This document shows, in pieces, positions 27,581 to 35,723 of a stretch of DNA of 64,000 bases; positions within the stretch are counted from its first letter, which is position 1, and each line of letters begins with the position of its first letter. Origin of the DNA: Streptomyces lavendofoliae (lineage in GTDB: Bacteria; Actinomycetota; Actinomycetes; Streptomycetales; Streptomycetaceae); assembly GCF_014649735.1 (NCBI RefSeq), contig NZ_BMTP01000018.1:1-64000 (forward strand). Direction: 5' to 3'. A program made the position numbers and the translations under genes. The notes below the pieces were generated by a model, which saw nothing but the letters and a program-made list of their open reading frames with translations, did no database searches and had not been told where the DNA came from.

Positions 27581-27720
27581 GGTTCCTTCAGTCGCTTGTC
27601 GTCGTACGGTCCTGCGGTCTGCGGTCCCGACACGGTAGCCCGAGTCGCCGCGTCCGCGGGGGCGCCCCCCGGCCCGGGGCGGGCGGGCGGCGGGGCTCCG
27701 GCGGGCCCTGCGGGGGGTGG

Positions 27721-28584
27721 CTACTCCTCGAGCTCCTCGGCGAGGTTCCGCGCCAGGCCCTGCGCCTTTTCCTGCAGTTCCTTGCTGTCCGGCACCTCGG
27801 TGACGCGGGCGGGCTGCTCGCCGTACCGGATCGTCACGATGACGTTCGATGTGCGGAACACCACGCTCACGGTGCGGTGCTGCGCGGTCGAACCGGCGCG
27901 GGCGAGGACGTCGTCGAGGAACGCCGCGTCGGCGAGGTCGGCCAGCACACGGGGCTCCAGGCCCTCCGGTGCGGTGCTTTCGCCGTCGCCGGGGGAGGGA
28001 CTGCCCGCCGTCCCGGCGGCGGAGGCCGCGCCCGTGGGGGCGGTGGCGCGCGGGGACGGCGGCGCCTTCGCGGGGGAGGGCGCGGCGGGCGTGGCGGTGG
28101 GCGCGGCCCCGGAGGGCGGGACGGCGGCGGGGAGGCCGGCGGCGGCCTCCTTCTCCGCGTACACCTGCTGGGCGCGGTCGTCGTCGCTGACGGCGGGGTC
28201 GTAGGAGACGACCCGCTCGAAGTCGACGGTCAGCTGGTGGGAGGCGTCCGGGCCGTCGGTCTTCCAGCTGCACCCGGCGCGGCGGTCGGTGTCGTACGTG
28301 ACGGCGGCGGTTCCCCGGTAGACCCGCTCGCGCTGCTGCTCGGGCAGCTGCGCGGCGCCGGGGAGGAGGTCCCTGAGCGTGGAGCGCTGGATGGAGCCGC
28401 AGGGTTCGAGGAGCGTGCGGTACTTGCCCGGCCGGCCGGCGTCGTCCGCGGTGTCGCCGGCCTTGGAGTCGGCGGTGGAGCCGTCCGGTCCGGAGCCGGC
28501 GCTGCAGCCGGTGAGGCTGGTCACGCCGACGGTGAGCGCCGCGAGGAGTGCGGCCACACCGGGTACGTACGCCCTTCGCTGCAC
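27721..28584 (-). CDS. DUF3558-like lipoprotein (paralogue of the next gene)
   Basis: A 287-residue lipoprotein. The signal peptide ends SLTGC (C27). The domain begins LLEPCGSIQRSTLRDLLPGA and includes AGCSWKTDG, matching the Cys-X(n)-CxW arrangement of the downstream lipoprotein. A low-complexity Pro/Ala/Ser insert (residues about 160-205) splits the domain, which the paralogue lacks. It ends in an acidic helix (ELQEKAQGLARNLAEELEE). GTG 28584 has AAAGGAG at good spacing. 140 bases separate it from the next lipoprotein gene. Confidence 0.8.
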   Translation of the reverse strand: MQRRAYVPGVAALLAALTVGVTSLTGCSAGSGPDGSTADSKAGDTADDAGRPGKYRTLLEPCGSIQRSTLRDLLPGAAQLPEQQRERVYRGTAAVTYDTDRRAGCSWKTDGPDASHQLTVDFERVVSYDPAVSDDDRAQQVYAEKEAAAGLPAAVPPSGAAPTATPAAPSPAKAPPSPRATAPTGAASAAGTAGSPSPGDGESTAPEGLEPRVLADLADAAFLDDVLARAGSTAQHRTVSVVFRTSNVIVTIRYGEQPARVTEVPDSKELQEKAQGLARNLAEELEE

Positions 28585-28790
28585 GGTCCCGGGCTCCTTT
28601 CGCTCTGGTGCCGGTCGTACGGCCGGTGCCGGCTGCCGGCTTTCCCGGCGAAAACGGGTTGCCGCTCGTCGCCGGCCGATGGACACAATGTCTATCGCAC
28701 GCGCCGCCGTCGATGCCGGTCCGCTGTCTCTTTCGCGGACGTTGGCGCCGGTTTTTGCGCTTTCGGACTTATCGGGGGAATTGAGGGGTT

Positions 28791-29984
28791 ATGTCGTACG
28801 TAGAGGTACCCGGGGCGAACGTCCCGATCCGGATGTGGGCCGATCCTTCGACGGTCGAGGACGGGGCGATGCGGCAGCTGCACAACGTCGCCACCCTGCC
28901 CTGGATCAAGGGCCTGGCCGTGATGCCGGACGTGCACTACGGCAAGGGCGCGACGGTCGGCTCGGTGATCGCGATGCAGGGGGCGGTCTGCCCGGCGGCG
29001 GTCGGGGTCGACATCGGCTGCGGCATGTCGGCGGTGAGGACGTCGCTGACGGCCAACGACCTGCCCGGTGACCTCTCGCGGCTCCGCTCGAAGATCGAGC
29101 AGGCCATCCCGGTCGGCCGCGGCATGCACGACGACATGGTCGACCCCGGCCGGCTGCACGGCTTCCCGACGGCGGGCTGGGACGACTTCTGGTCGCGGTT
29201 CGACGGGGTGGCGGACGCGGTGAGGTTCCGTCGCGACCGGGCGGCGAAGCAGATGGGTTCGCTCGGCTCGGGGAACCACTTCATCGAGTTCTGTCTCGAC
29301 GAGTCGGGAACGGTCTGGCTGATGCTGCACTCCGGCTCCCGGAACATCGGCAAGGAGCTGGCCGAGCACCACATCGGCGAGGCGCGGAAGCTGCCGCACA
29401 ACCAGGGGCTGGTCGACCGCGACCTCGCCGTCTTCGTCGCGGACACCCCGCAGATGGCGGCGTACCGCAACGACCTGTTCTGGGCGCAGGAGTACGCGAA
29501 GTACAACCGCGCGATCATGATGGCGCTCTTCCAGGACGTGGTCCGCAAGGAGTTCAAGAAGGCCAGGGTGACCTTCGACCAGGTCATCTCCTGCCACCAC
29601 AACTACGTGGCGGAGGAGCGGTACGACGGGATGGACCTGCTGGTCACGCGGAAGGGCGCGATCCGTGCCGGATCCGGGGACTTCGGGATCATCCCGGGGT
29701 CGATGGGCACCGGCTCCTACATCGTGAAGGGGCTGGGCAACGCGGCGTCCTTCAACTCGGCGTCGCACGGCGCGGGCCGGAAGATGAGCCGCAGCGCCGC
29801 GAAGCGGCGGTTCACGACCCGCGACCTGGAGGACCAGACGCGGGGCGTCGAGTGCCGCAAGGACTCCGGTGTGGTGGACGAGATCCCCGGCGCGTACAAG
29901 CCGATCGAGAAGGTCATCGACCAGCAGCGCGACCTGGTGCAGGTCGTGGCGAAGCTCAAGCAGGTGGTGTGTGTGAAGGGCTGA
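28791..29984 (+). CDS. rtcB: RNA ligase RtcB
   Basis: A 397-residue GTP- and Mn2+-dependent ligase that joins RNA 3'-phosphate (or 2',3'-cyclic phosphate) to 5'-OH ends. Family signatures: MPDVHYGKGATVGSVI, GVDIGCGMSAVRT (metal Cys and Asp), GSLGSGNHFIE, the guanylylated-His region SGSRNIGKELAEHH, and ISCHHNYVAEE. ATG 28791 has a GAGGGG site. No archease or RtcA/RtcR gene is adjacent, which is normal in Streptomyces. It stands alone, with its own terminator. It probably serves RNA repair, since bacteria do not use it for tRNA splicing. Confidence 0.95.
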   Translation: MSYVEVPGANVPIRMWADPSTVEDGAMRQLHNVATLPWIKGLAVMPDVHYGKGATVGSVIAMQGAVCPAAVGVDIGCGMSAVRTSLTANDLPGDLSRLRSKIEQAIPVGRGMHDDMVDPGRLHGFPTAGWDDFWSRFDGVADAVRFRRDRAAKQMGSLGSGNHFIEFCLDESGTVWLMLHSGSRNIGKELAEHHIGEARKLPHNQGLVDRDLAVFVADTPQMAAYRNDLFWAQEYAKYNRAIMMALFQDVVRKEFKKARVTFDQVISCHHNYVAEERYDGMDLLVTRKGAIRAGSGDFGIIPGSMGTGSYIVKGLGNAASFNSASHGAGRKMSRSAAKRRFTTRDLEDQTRGVECRKDSGVVDEIPGAYKPIEKVIDQQRDLVQVVAKLKQVVCVKG

Positions 29985-30000
29985 GGCGCCCCGGACGCGC

Positions 30001-30028
30001 GAAGGGCCCCGGCCGGCCGGGGCCCTTC
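30001..30028 (+). terminator. Terminator after rtcB
   Basis: A perfect 28-base palindrome with arms GAAGGGCCCCGGCC / GGCCGGGGCCCTTC starts 17 bases after the rtcB stop. Confidence 0.8.
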
Positions 30029-30102
30029 GGTCGTTCCGGTCCTCCGTGCGTGCGTGCCGTGCCGGCCGCCCGTGCGTGTCGGTCGTGCGTGCCGTGCGTG
30101 CC

Positions 30103-30147
30103 GTGCCGGCCGGGTCCGTGCCGGCCGGGTCCGTGCCGGCCGGGTGT
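30103..30147. repeat. Three tandem 15-bp repeats
   Basis: The unit gtgccggccgggtcc occurs at 30103-30117 and 30118-30132, with a third copy differing in the last two bases at 30133-30147. The flanks are further gtgcgt/gtgccgt variants from about 30040. It fills the gap between rtcB and the SDR gene and is probably slippage-generated. Confidence 0.7.
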
Positions 30148-30180
30148 GCCGTGCGGGTGTGCGCGCCGCCGGGTCGGTGG

Positions 30181-31002
30181 TCAGAGCTCGCGGTGGACCT
30201 TGCTGTTGGAGGCCTGGGCGCGGGGGCGGACGACCAGCAGGTCGATGTTGACGTGGGCGGGGCGGGTGACCGCCCAGGTGATGGTGTCGGCGACGTCGTC
30301 GGCGCTCAGGGGGTCGGGGACGCCCGCGTAGACCTTCGCGGCCTTCTCCGTGTCACCGCGGAAGCGGGTGGTGGCGAACTCGTCGGTCTTGACCATGCCG
30401 GGGGCGATCTCGATGACGCGGACCGGGGTGCCGACAATTTCGAGGCGGAGCGTCTCGGCGAGGACGCGGGCGCCGTTCTTGGCGGCCACGTAGCCCGCGC
30501 CGCCCTCGTAGGTGGCGTGCCCGGCGGTGGAGGAGACGACCACCACCGTGCCCGCGCCGCTCGCGGTGAGGGCGGGCAGCAGGGCCTGGGTCATGTGGAG
30601 CGTGCCGATGACGTTGACCTCGTACATGTCGCGCCAGTCGGCGGGGTCGCCGGTGGCGACGGGGTCCGCGCCGAGGGCGCCGCCCGCGTTGTTGACCAGG
30701 ACGTCGACGGAGGGGAAGCGCTCCAGGCTCGCCGCGAAGGCGTCGACGGCGGACCGGTCGGTGACGTCGAGGGCGTACGCGGTGGCGCGGTGGCCCGCGG
30801 CGGTGAGTTCGGCCGCGAGAGCCTCGACGCGGTCCTTGCGGCGGGCGGTGAGGACGACGTGGTGACCGGCCTCGGCCAGCCGGCGTGCCGTGGCGGCGCC
30901 GATTCCGCTGCTCGCCCCGGTGACGACGGCGAGCGGCCGGCCGGCGTTGCCGGGGGAGCCGGGGGACTCGGGGGAGCCGGCGGGGGTGTCGGCGGCGGTC
31001 AT
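30181..31002 (-). CDS. Short-chain dehydrogenase/reductase
   Basis: A 273-residue classical SDR. VVTGASSGIGAATARRLAEA (GxxxGxG) binds NADP(H), helped by ARRKDR after strand 2. DVLVNNAGG, the catalytic Ser in VVSSTAGH, and YVAAKNG (YxxxK) complete the active site. IEIAPGMVKTDE follows as in the YdfG/3-hydroxyacid dehydrogenase group. Residues 1-22 are a Pro/Gly/Ser tail before the fold. ATG 31002 is used. It is divergent from the small secreted protein gene, with a palindrome in the shared gap. Substrate unknown. Confidence 0.88.
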   Translation of the reverse strand: MTAADTPAGSPESPGSPGNAGRPLAVVTGASSGIGAATARRLAEAGHHVVLTARRKDRVEALAAELTAAGHRATAYALDVTDRSAVDAFAASLERFPSVDVLVNNAGGALGADPVATGDPADWRDMYEVNVIGTLHMTQALLPALTASGAGTVVVVSSTAGHATYEGGAGYVAAKNGARVLAETLRLEIVGTPVRVIEIAPGMVKTDEFATTRFRGDTEKAAKVYAGVPDPLSADDVADTITWAVTRPAHVNIDLLVVRPRAQASNSKVHREL

Positions 31003-31094
31003 GGCGGTACTCCTCGCGCGGGTGATCGAAGGCCGGTACGCGGCCAGCATATGGGCCACGAAGATGCCGCCCCGGCGGCGGGGGAGTCGGATCG

Positions 31095-31108
31095 GATATG
31101 GCCATATC
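31095..31108. promoter_or_regulatory. Palindrome in divergent promoter region
   Basis: GATATGGCCATATC is a perfect 14-base palindrome in a short AT-rich island between the SDR and the secreted-protein genes. A TATGTT -10-like box follows at 31111-31116, six bases before ATG 31123. The palindrome therefore falls in the -10/-35 spacer, a typical repressor position. No cognate regulator is adjacent. Confidence 0.45.
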
Positions 31109-31122
31109 GGTATGTTCTGGTC

Positions 31123-31599
31123 ATGTTTGCCATGCGCAGGGGTTTGCTGGTGGTGTCCGTCGCCCTGGCGGCGGTGACGGGCACGGGCGGCGGTGCCGCC
31201 GGCACGGTGGCCCCGGAGGCGGACGTGTCGCACCACGGCCACGTCACCTTCTGGGACGGGCGGCTCGACGTCGTGCTGCTGAGCGAGAACCGAGGGCCGT
31301 CGGCGCTGGAGGACGCGACCGTCCGGCTGGCCTTCACGGTGCCGCTGGCGGCGGGGCACCCGCTGCCGGGCGGCTGCGTGTGGGGCGGTGACCGGGAGGT
31401 GCTGTGCTCCACCGGCCCGTTGCGGGCGGACGGCACCCGGCGCGAGACGGCGCTCGGCCTGCGGGCCGCCGCCGGTGCGCCGCAGGAACTGACCATGCGG
31501 GTGAGCACCGCCTGGAACGGCGGCGCGACGGACCGGAACCCGGCCGACAACGACCACCGGGTGCTGGTCCTGGCCACCGGTGACCCGTACGTCTTCTGA
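31123..31599 (+). CDS. Secreted hypothetical protein (CARDB/DUF11-like)
   Basis: A 158-residue exported protein. The signal peptide covers residues about 1-28 (MRRGLLVVSVALAAVTGTG, with an Ala-rich cleavage zone). The mature part is a predicted beta-sandwich with SENRGPSALEDATVRLAFTV and PADNDHRVLVLATG, resembling DUF11/CARDB repeats that describe differences from a partner surface. The two cysteines (GGCVWGG, VLCSTG) probably pair. ATG 31123 has no ribosome-binding site and is probably leaderless; ATG 31132 is an alternative. No known function. Confidence 0.65.
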   Translation: MFAMRRGLLVVSVALAAVTGTGGGAAGTVAPEADVSHHGHVTFWDGRLDVVLLSENRGPSALEDATVRLAFTVPLAAGHPLPGGCVWGGDREVLCSTGPLRADGTRRETALGLRAAAGAPQELTMRVSTAWNGGATDRNPADNDHRVLVLATGDPYVF

Positions 31600-31705
31600 C
31601 GCGGACGCGGACGCGGACGCAGGGTCGCAGGGCCCGCGGGTCGCCGGCCGGTGCCCGGCGGGTCGGCGTTTGGCGACGGGCGGTGCCGGAGGGGAGACTC
31701 GGAGG

Positions 31706-32413
31706 GTGATCGTCGAACGTGCGTACGCCCATGTCGCCACCCACGACGAGGGCGAGTGGCCCTGGTCGGTGCCGTGCGTGCGGTCGCTGATGGAGGAGGG
31801 GCTGCGGTTCACCGCACCGGTGACCTTCCTGGTCGGGGAGAACGGCTCGGGCAAGTCGACGCTGGTGGAGGCCCTGGCCGAGGGCTTCGGGCTGGACTCC
31901 TGGGGCGGGTCGCACGACTGGCGGTACGCCACCCGGCGCGGCAAGTCGGTGCTGGGGGAACGGATCCGGTTCGAGGCGGCGCCGCGCGGGCGCCGCATGC
32001 TCGGCAGCCGGGCCGCCCGCAAGGGGTTCTTCCTGCGGGCCGAGACGGCCGTGGACGCCCTGGACCGCGAGGGCTTCGCGCCCGACGCGGTCAGTCACGG
32101 CGAGGGCTTCCTGGCGGCGTTCCGGGAGAAGTTCCTGGAGCCCGGGCTGTACGTGATGGACGAGCCGGAGGCGGCGCTGTCGTTCAGCTCCTGCCTGGAA
32201 CTGCTCGGCCATCTCGACCAGTTGGTGAAACGGGGCGGCCAGGTCGTCTGCGCCACCCATTCCCCCTTGCTGACCGCGCTGCCGGGCGCGGACATCGTCG
32301 AGGTCGGCGAGCACGGGCTACGACGCGTGGAATGGCGGGAGTCGGCCCTCGTCGACCACTGGCGCCGCTATCTCGCCGACCCGCGGGCCTATTTGCGGCA
32401 CGTACTCGGATGA
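31706..32413 (+). CDS. AAA-family ATPase (SMC/ABC-like)
   Basis: A 235-residue soluble P-loop ATPase. Walker A is VGENGSGKSTLVE (residues about 40-52) and Walker B YVMDEPEAALSF (about 151-162). The switch histidine lies in CATHSPLLTALPG. This order is that of small stand-alone ABC/AAA-21 ATPases (YbjD/Uup-like phosphate-sensing type), not of transporters, since no permease is nearby. GTG 31706 has GGAGGGGAG upstream; a longer frame from 31580 begins inside a GCGGAC hexanucleotide run and is unlikely to be translated. Function unknown. Confidence 0.8.
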   Translation: MIVERAYAHVATHDEGEWPWSVPCVRSLMEEGLRFTAPVTFLVGENGSGKSTLVEALAEGFGLDSWGGSHDWRYATRRGKSVLGERIRFEAAPRGRRMLGSRAARKGFFLRAETAVDALDREGFAPDAVSHGEGFLAAFREKFLEPGLYVMDEPEAALSFSSCLELLGHLDQLVKRGGQVVCATHSPLLTALPGADIVEVGEHGLRRVEWRESALVDHWRRYLADPRAYLRHVLG

Positions 32414-32485
32414 CCGGCGCGGTCCTCGCCCCCGGTGCCCCGCCGGCCGGCCGGCGCGCCGCGCGGGGCCGGTCCGGGGAAGGGC

Positions 32486-33904
32486 TCAGTCCGTGGCCCA
32501 GGCGATGTACCCGTCGGGGCGGACCAGGAGCGTGTCGTGGCGGGCGCTGTTCGCCCAGCTCGCCCGTATGACGCGACCCGGCACCGGCGTGTGGGGCCCC
32601 TGGGGGGCCGCGCCCCGCGGGGCGACGAGGACGAACCGGCCCTGGCGGAGCAGTTCGTAGAGCCGCCCTTCGGTGAGCCGCAGGTCCGGGGCGCGCCGGC
32701 CGGTCAGGCGGTGGGCGCCGCGGCCGGCGGCGTACGCGACGCCGATGCCGGTGACCTGGCCCATGGCCCGGTCGGCCGCCGGGCGGACCGCGTTGAGGAG
32801 GCCGGCGCCCAGGGCGCGGACGGTGCGCCGGGCCGGGCCGTGCGCCATGGCGAGGCGGACCAGGGCGCCGCTGCTGCGCAGCACCGTCGCGCCGACGGGG
32901 TGGCGCTCACCGTGGTAGCTGTCGAGCAGTTCCTCGGGGTCGTGGGCCTCTCCGCGCAGGACGGAGACGAGCTTCCAGGAGAGGTTGGCGGCGTCCTGGA
33001 GGCCGGTGTTCAGGCCCTGTCCGCCGGCCGGGGAGTGGACGTGCGCCGCGTCCCCGGCGAGGAAGACCCGGCCGGTCCGGTAGGCGGGGACCTGGCGCTC
33101 GTCGCTGTGGAAACGGGACAGCCACCGGGCGTCGTGCATCCCGAAGTCCGAGCCGAGGGTGCGCCGGGCGATGTCGCGCACCTCGTCGAGGCCGACCGGC
33201 TCGCTGTCGGCGACCTGGCGGTGGCGGTCCCAGCCCATGACCCGGTACCAGCCGTCGCCGAAGGGGGCGACGAACGCGAACGTGTCACCGCTGCCGCCGG
33301 CGGTGATCAGCTCGCCCGGTTCCTCGGCCAGGCGGACGTCGGCGAGCACCATCGAGCGGATGACCGAGCGGCCGGGGAACGGCAGTCCCAGCTCGTGGCG
33401 CACGGCACTGCGGTGGCCGTCGGCGCCGACGAGGTAGCGGGCCCGCAGGGTCTCCCGCGTCCCGTCCACGGTCGTGACCTCCGCGGTCACCACCTCGGCG
33501 TTCTGCCGCAGGGCGCGCAGCTCCGTGCCGTACCGGAACTCCGCGCCCGCGGTGACGGCGCGGCGCTCCAGCAGGTGTTCGACCTCGTACTGCGGGGTGA
33601 TGAGCACGAAGGGGAACCGGGAGCGCAGCCGTGACAGGTCGAGCGTCAGCCTGCGGAAGAGGCGCAGCCGTGCGACGGGGGTGCCGGTCTTCACGAGCTC
33701 GTCGGCGAGGGCCCTGGCGTCGAGCAGTTCGAGGGTGCGGGCGTGCACGCCGAAGGCGCGGGTCATGTTGCTGATCCCGGGCGGCCGGCGCTCGACGACC
33801 GTCACCTTGAGGCCCGCGGCGGCGAGGTCCCCGGCGAGCAGTAGTCCCGTCGGGCCCGCGCCCACGACGATGACGTCGGTCTCCGTGCCGGCCGTGCCGT
33901 TCAT
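32486..33904 (-). CDS. FAD-dependent aromatic monooxygenase (PHBH/TetX-like)
   Basis: A 472-residue flavoprotein hydroxylase. VVGAGPTGLLLAGDLAAAG is the N-terminal FAD dinucleotide fold, YLVGADGHRSAVR the DG motif, and GRVFLAGDAAHVHSPAGGQG (then LNTGLQDAANLSWKL) the GD motif. The C-terminal thioredoxin-like domain of about 90 residues, ending DTLLVRPDGYIAWATD, is typical of PheA/MhpA/rifampicin-monooxygenase relatives. Substrate class is aromatic (phenol, polyketide or antibiotic). ATG 33904 is chosen. It is divergent from a TetR gene, and the 196-base gap holds four operator-like repeats, so it is almost certainly repressed by that TetR and induced by an aromatic ligand. Confidence 0.9.
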   Translation of the reverse strand: MNGTAGTETDVIVVGAGPTGLLLAGDLAAAGLKVTVVERRPPGISNMTRAFGVHARTLELLDARALADELVKTGTPVARLRLFRRLTLDLSRLRSRFPFVLITPQYEVEHLLERRAVTAGAEFRYGTELRALRQNAEVVTAEVTTVDGTRETLRARYLVGADGHRSAVRHELGLPFPGRSVIRSMVLADVRLAEEPGELITAGGSGDTFAFVAPFGDGWYRVMGWDRHRQVADSEPVGLDEVRDIARRTLGSDFGMHDARWLSRFHSDERQVPAYRTGRVFLAGDAAHVHSPAGGQGLNTGLQDAANLSWKLVSVLRGEAHDPEELLDSYHGERHPVGATVLRSSGALVRLAMAHGPARRTVRALGAGLLNAVRPAADRAMGQVTGIGVAYAAGRGAHRLTGRRAPDLRLTEGRLYELLRQGRFVLVAPRGAAPQGPHTPVPGRVIRASWANSARHDTLLVRPDGYIAWATD

Positions 33905-34015
33905 GGCTGCCTCCTGGTTGCCGAGCGGGGTGCGTGGGGCCATAGCTGCCGGTCGTCCCGCGGGACGGCGCCGCGCGGTCCGGCGCGGCGACGCCCACGG
34001 GTCGACGCCTGTCGG

Positions 34016-34099
34016 CCAACGCTTGTTGGTCAACGCTTGTTGGCAACGGTAGGCCCGGTGCCGCTGGCGTGTCAACGGTTGTTGGCCTACAGTTGTTGG
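34016..34099. promoter_or_regulatory. Four-copy TetR operator array
   Basis: Four 14-base near-palindromes of form yCAAC-N4-GTTGG: CCAACGCTTGTTGG (34016-34029), TCAACGCTTGTTGG (34030-34043), TCAACGGTTGTTGG (34072-34085) and CCTACAGTTGTTGG (34086-34099). They abut in two pairs, and the pairs are offset by 56 bases, an exact multiple of 14. The last copy touches the TetR start region. They fit binding of TetR dimers controlling both divergent genes. Confidence 0.8.
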
Positions 34100-34100
34100 C

Positions 34101-34661
34101 ATGACGTCCCCGCGCCGCTCCGATGCCACCCGTGCCGCCATCCTCGAGGCAGCCCGGGAGCGGTTCGCGGCCGACGGGTACGAGCGCGCCACCATCCGCT
34201 CCATTGCCCGCGATGCGGGGATCGATCCGTCGATGGTGATGCGCTACTACGGCAACAAGGAGGGGCTGTTCGCCGCCGCCTCCGAGATCGACCTGCGCCT
34301 GCCCGACGTGGGGGCGCTGCCCGCCACGCACGTGGGCGCGGTCCTGGTCTCCCACTTCCTCGACCGCTGGGAGCAGGACGACGTGCTGACCGGCGTCCTG
34401 CGGGTCGGCGTCACCAACGAGGCGGGCGCCGAGCGCATGCGCGGCGTCTTCAGGGCGCAGCTCGGCCCCATCGCCGCCGGGGTCTGCCCCGATCCCGCCG
34501 ACGCCCCGCGCCGCGCGGCGCTCGCCGCCTCGCAGATCCTCGGCATGGCGATGGCCCGGTACGTGCTGCGGCTGCCGCCGGCCGTCGAGATGTCCCGCGA
34601 GGAAGTGGTCGCCTGGCTCGCGCCGACCGTGCAGCGGTACCTGACCGCGGAGGAGCCGTAG
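34101..34661 (+). CDS. TetR-family repressor
   Basis: A 186-residue regulator. The N-terminal helix-turn-helix covers residues about 8-55 (TRAAILEAARERFAADGYER, then ATIRSIARDAGIDPSMVMRY and YGNKEGLF). The C-terminal ligand-binding domain is alpha-helical and contains DVLTGVLRVGVTNEAGAERM. ATG 34101 begins two bases after the fourth operator copy, so no normal Shine-Dalgarno exists and the mRNA is probably leaderless. It is divergent from the FAD monooxygenase and surely autoregulated through the array. Ligand unknown, but probably related to the monooxygenase substrate. Confidence 0.9.
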   Translation: MTSPRRSDATRAAILEAARERFAADGYERATIRSIARDAGIDPSMVMRYYGNKEGLFAAASEIDLRLPDVGALPATHVGAVLVSHFLDRWEQDDVLTGVLRVGVTNEAGAERMRGVFRAQLGPIAAGVCPDPADAPRRAALAASQILGMAMARYVLRLPPAVEMSREEVVAWLAPTVQRYLTAEEP

Positions 34662-34829
34662 GCCCCGGTTCCGCGCACCCCCGCACGGTGCGGGTCCGGG
34701 AGCGGCCGAGCGCCGCCGGGGGAGGTCCGACGCCTGTGCCGACGACCGCCCGGCCTTCCTCACCGCCCATGTGCGGCGGACCGCCGGGGTCGGCGCCGCG
34801 CGGATCGAGCGCCGGCGGGCGCGCCGGAA

Positions 34830-35564
34830 CTAGACGGCCGCGTCGCCGAATTCGCGCACCGCGTCCTCGACGATCGCCTCCAGACGGGCGTGGTGCGCAC
34901 CGCGCCAGTACACCCTGTCGCAGGCGGTGCACTGCGCGAAGACGTCGTACGTCCGCCGCGTGCCCTGCTCCAGCCGCTCGCGCACCGCGTCCTTGTCGGC
35001 GTCGGTGAGCGGCCCGTTGCAGGCCGTGCAGCGCTTCCACGGGGCGAGCCGCGGGGCGAACCGCTCCAGCACGTCCCGCAGCTGGTCGTCCGGCTGGTCG
35101 CTGTAGACGTACGCGCCGGCCCACAGCTCGCGGCGGCGCAGCAGTCCCCGGTCGCGCGACAGCATTACGCGGCGCTCCCTCGCCGACCACGCGGCCAGCG
35201 CGGGGTCGCCGATGTCCTCGCTCTCGTACGCCGCGTCCACGCCCAGCAGTCGCAACCGCCGGGCCAGCGTGCCGAGATGCACGTCGAGGAGGAACCGGAG
35301 CGGCGCCCCCGGCACCCGCTGCGGCCGCTCGACGCCCAGCACATGGACGTGTTCGCCGGCCGCCGGGATGTGCGCGGGCGCGACCGGTCGTCCGTCGACC
35401 AGCAGCCGGCCCGTCTCCGTGAGCGGCACGCCGAGCGACTCGACGACGTGGCCGAGGGTCGACACCCCGTCGGTGACCACGGCGGAGCGCCCGGTCCGGC
35501 GGCGGGCGGCGACGAAGAGCCCCAGGCCGGGCGCGAAACTGATGTGGATCTCCGGTCCGTTCAC
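34830..35564 (-). CDS. Mut7-C RNase-domain protein with ubiquitin-like N-terminus
   Basis: A 244-residue protein. Residues 1-80 form a ubiquitin/ThiS-like fold (HVVESLGVPLTETGRLLVDG). Residues about 85-235 form a Mut7-C (PIN-like) domain: FLLDVHLGTLARRLRLLGVD, ESEDIGDPALAAWSARERRV and MLSRDRGLLRRRELWAGAYV supply the acidic active-site residues. A zinc ribbon follows (CTACNGPLTD and CTACDRVYWRG). This is predicted to be a metal-dependent RNase, named from C. elegans MUT-7. GTG 35564 is used. Such proteins are widespread in actinobacteria, and their substrate is unproven. Confidence 0.85.
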   Translation of the reverse strand: MNGPEIHISFAPGLGLFVAARRRTGRSAVVTDGVSTLGHVVESLGVPLTETGRLLVDGRPVAPAHIPAAGEHVHVLGVERPQRVPGAPLRFLLDVHLGTLARRLRLLGVDAAYESEDIGDPALAAWSARERRVMLSRDRGLLRRRELWAGAYVYSDQPDDQLRDVLERFAPRLAPWKRCTACNGPLTDADKDAVRERLEQGTRRTYDVFAQCTACDRVYWRGAHHARLEAIVEDAVREFGDAAV

Positions 35565-35616
35565 GTGGTCAGCATGCCACCGGGCCCGCCGGACCGGCCA
35601 CGGCGTTTCCGCCGCC

Positions 35617-35681
35617 CGCCGCCCGGAACGCCGCGCCGCCCGCCGCCCGGAACGCCGCGCCGCCCGAAACGCCGCGCCGCC
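35617..35681. repeat. Tandem 24-bp GC-rich repeats
   Basis: The unit cgccgcccggaacgccgcgc (plus cgcc) occurs at 35617-35640 and 35641-35664, with a shortened third copy (cgaaacgccgcgccgcc) to 35681. It lies between the Mut7-C gene and the GNAT gene. There is no gene in this stretch. Confidence 0.75.
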
Positions 35682-35723
35682 CGATGTCCCCGCCGCCCGC
35701 CGCCCGCCGCCCGGCCCCGGCCG

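Noticed and set aside
30040-30180. GC-rich repeats after rtcB considered as a CRISPR array
   Set aside because: Units are 15 bases, contiguous, without spacers.
31580-31705. Extended N-terminus of the AAA ATPase from ATG 31580
   Set aside because: It consists of a GCGGAC hexanucleotide run and low-complexity residues; a good GTG with GGAGGGGAG is at 31706.
35585-35723. 24-base repeats considered as an attachment site or iteron origin
   Set aside because: They are purely GC-rich slippage-type repeats, with no integrase or replication gene nearby.
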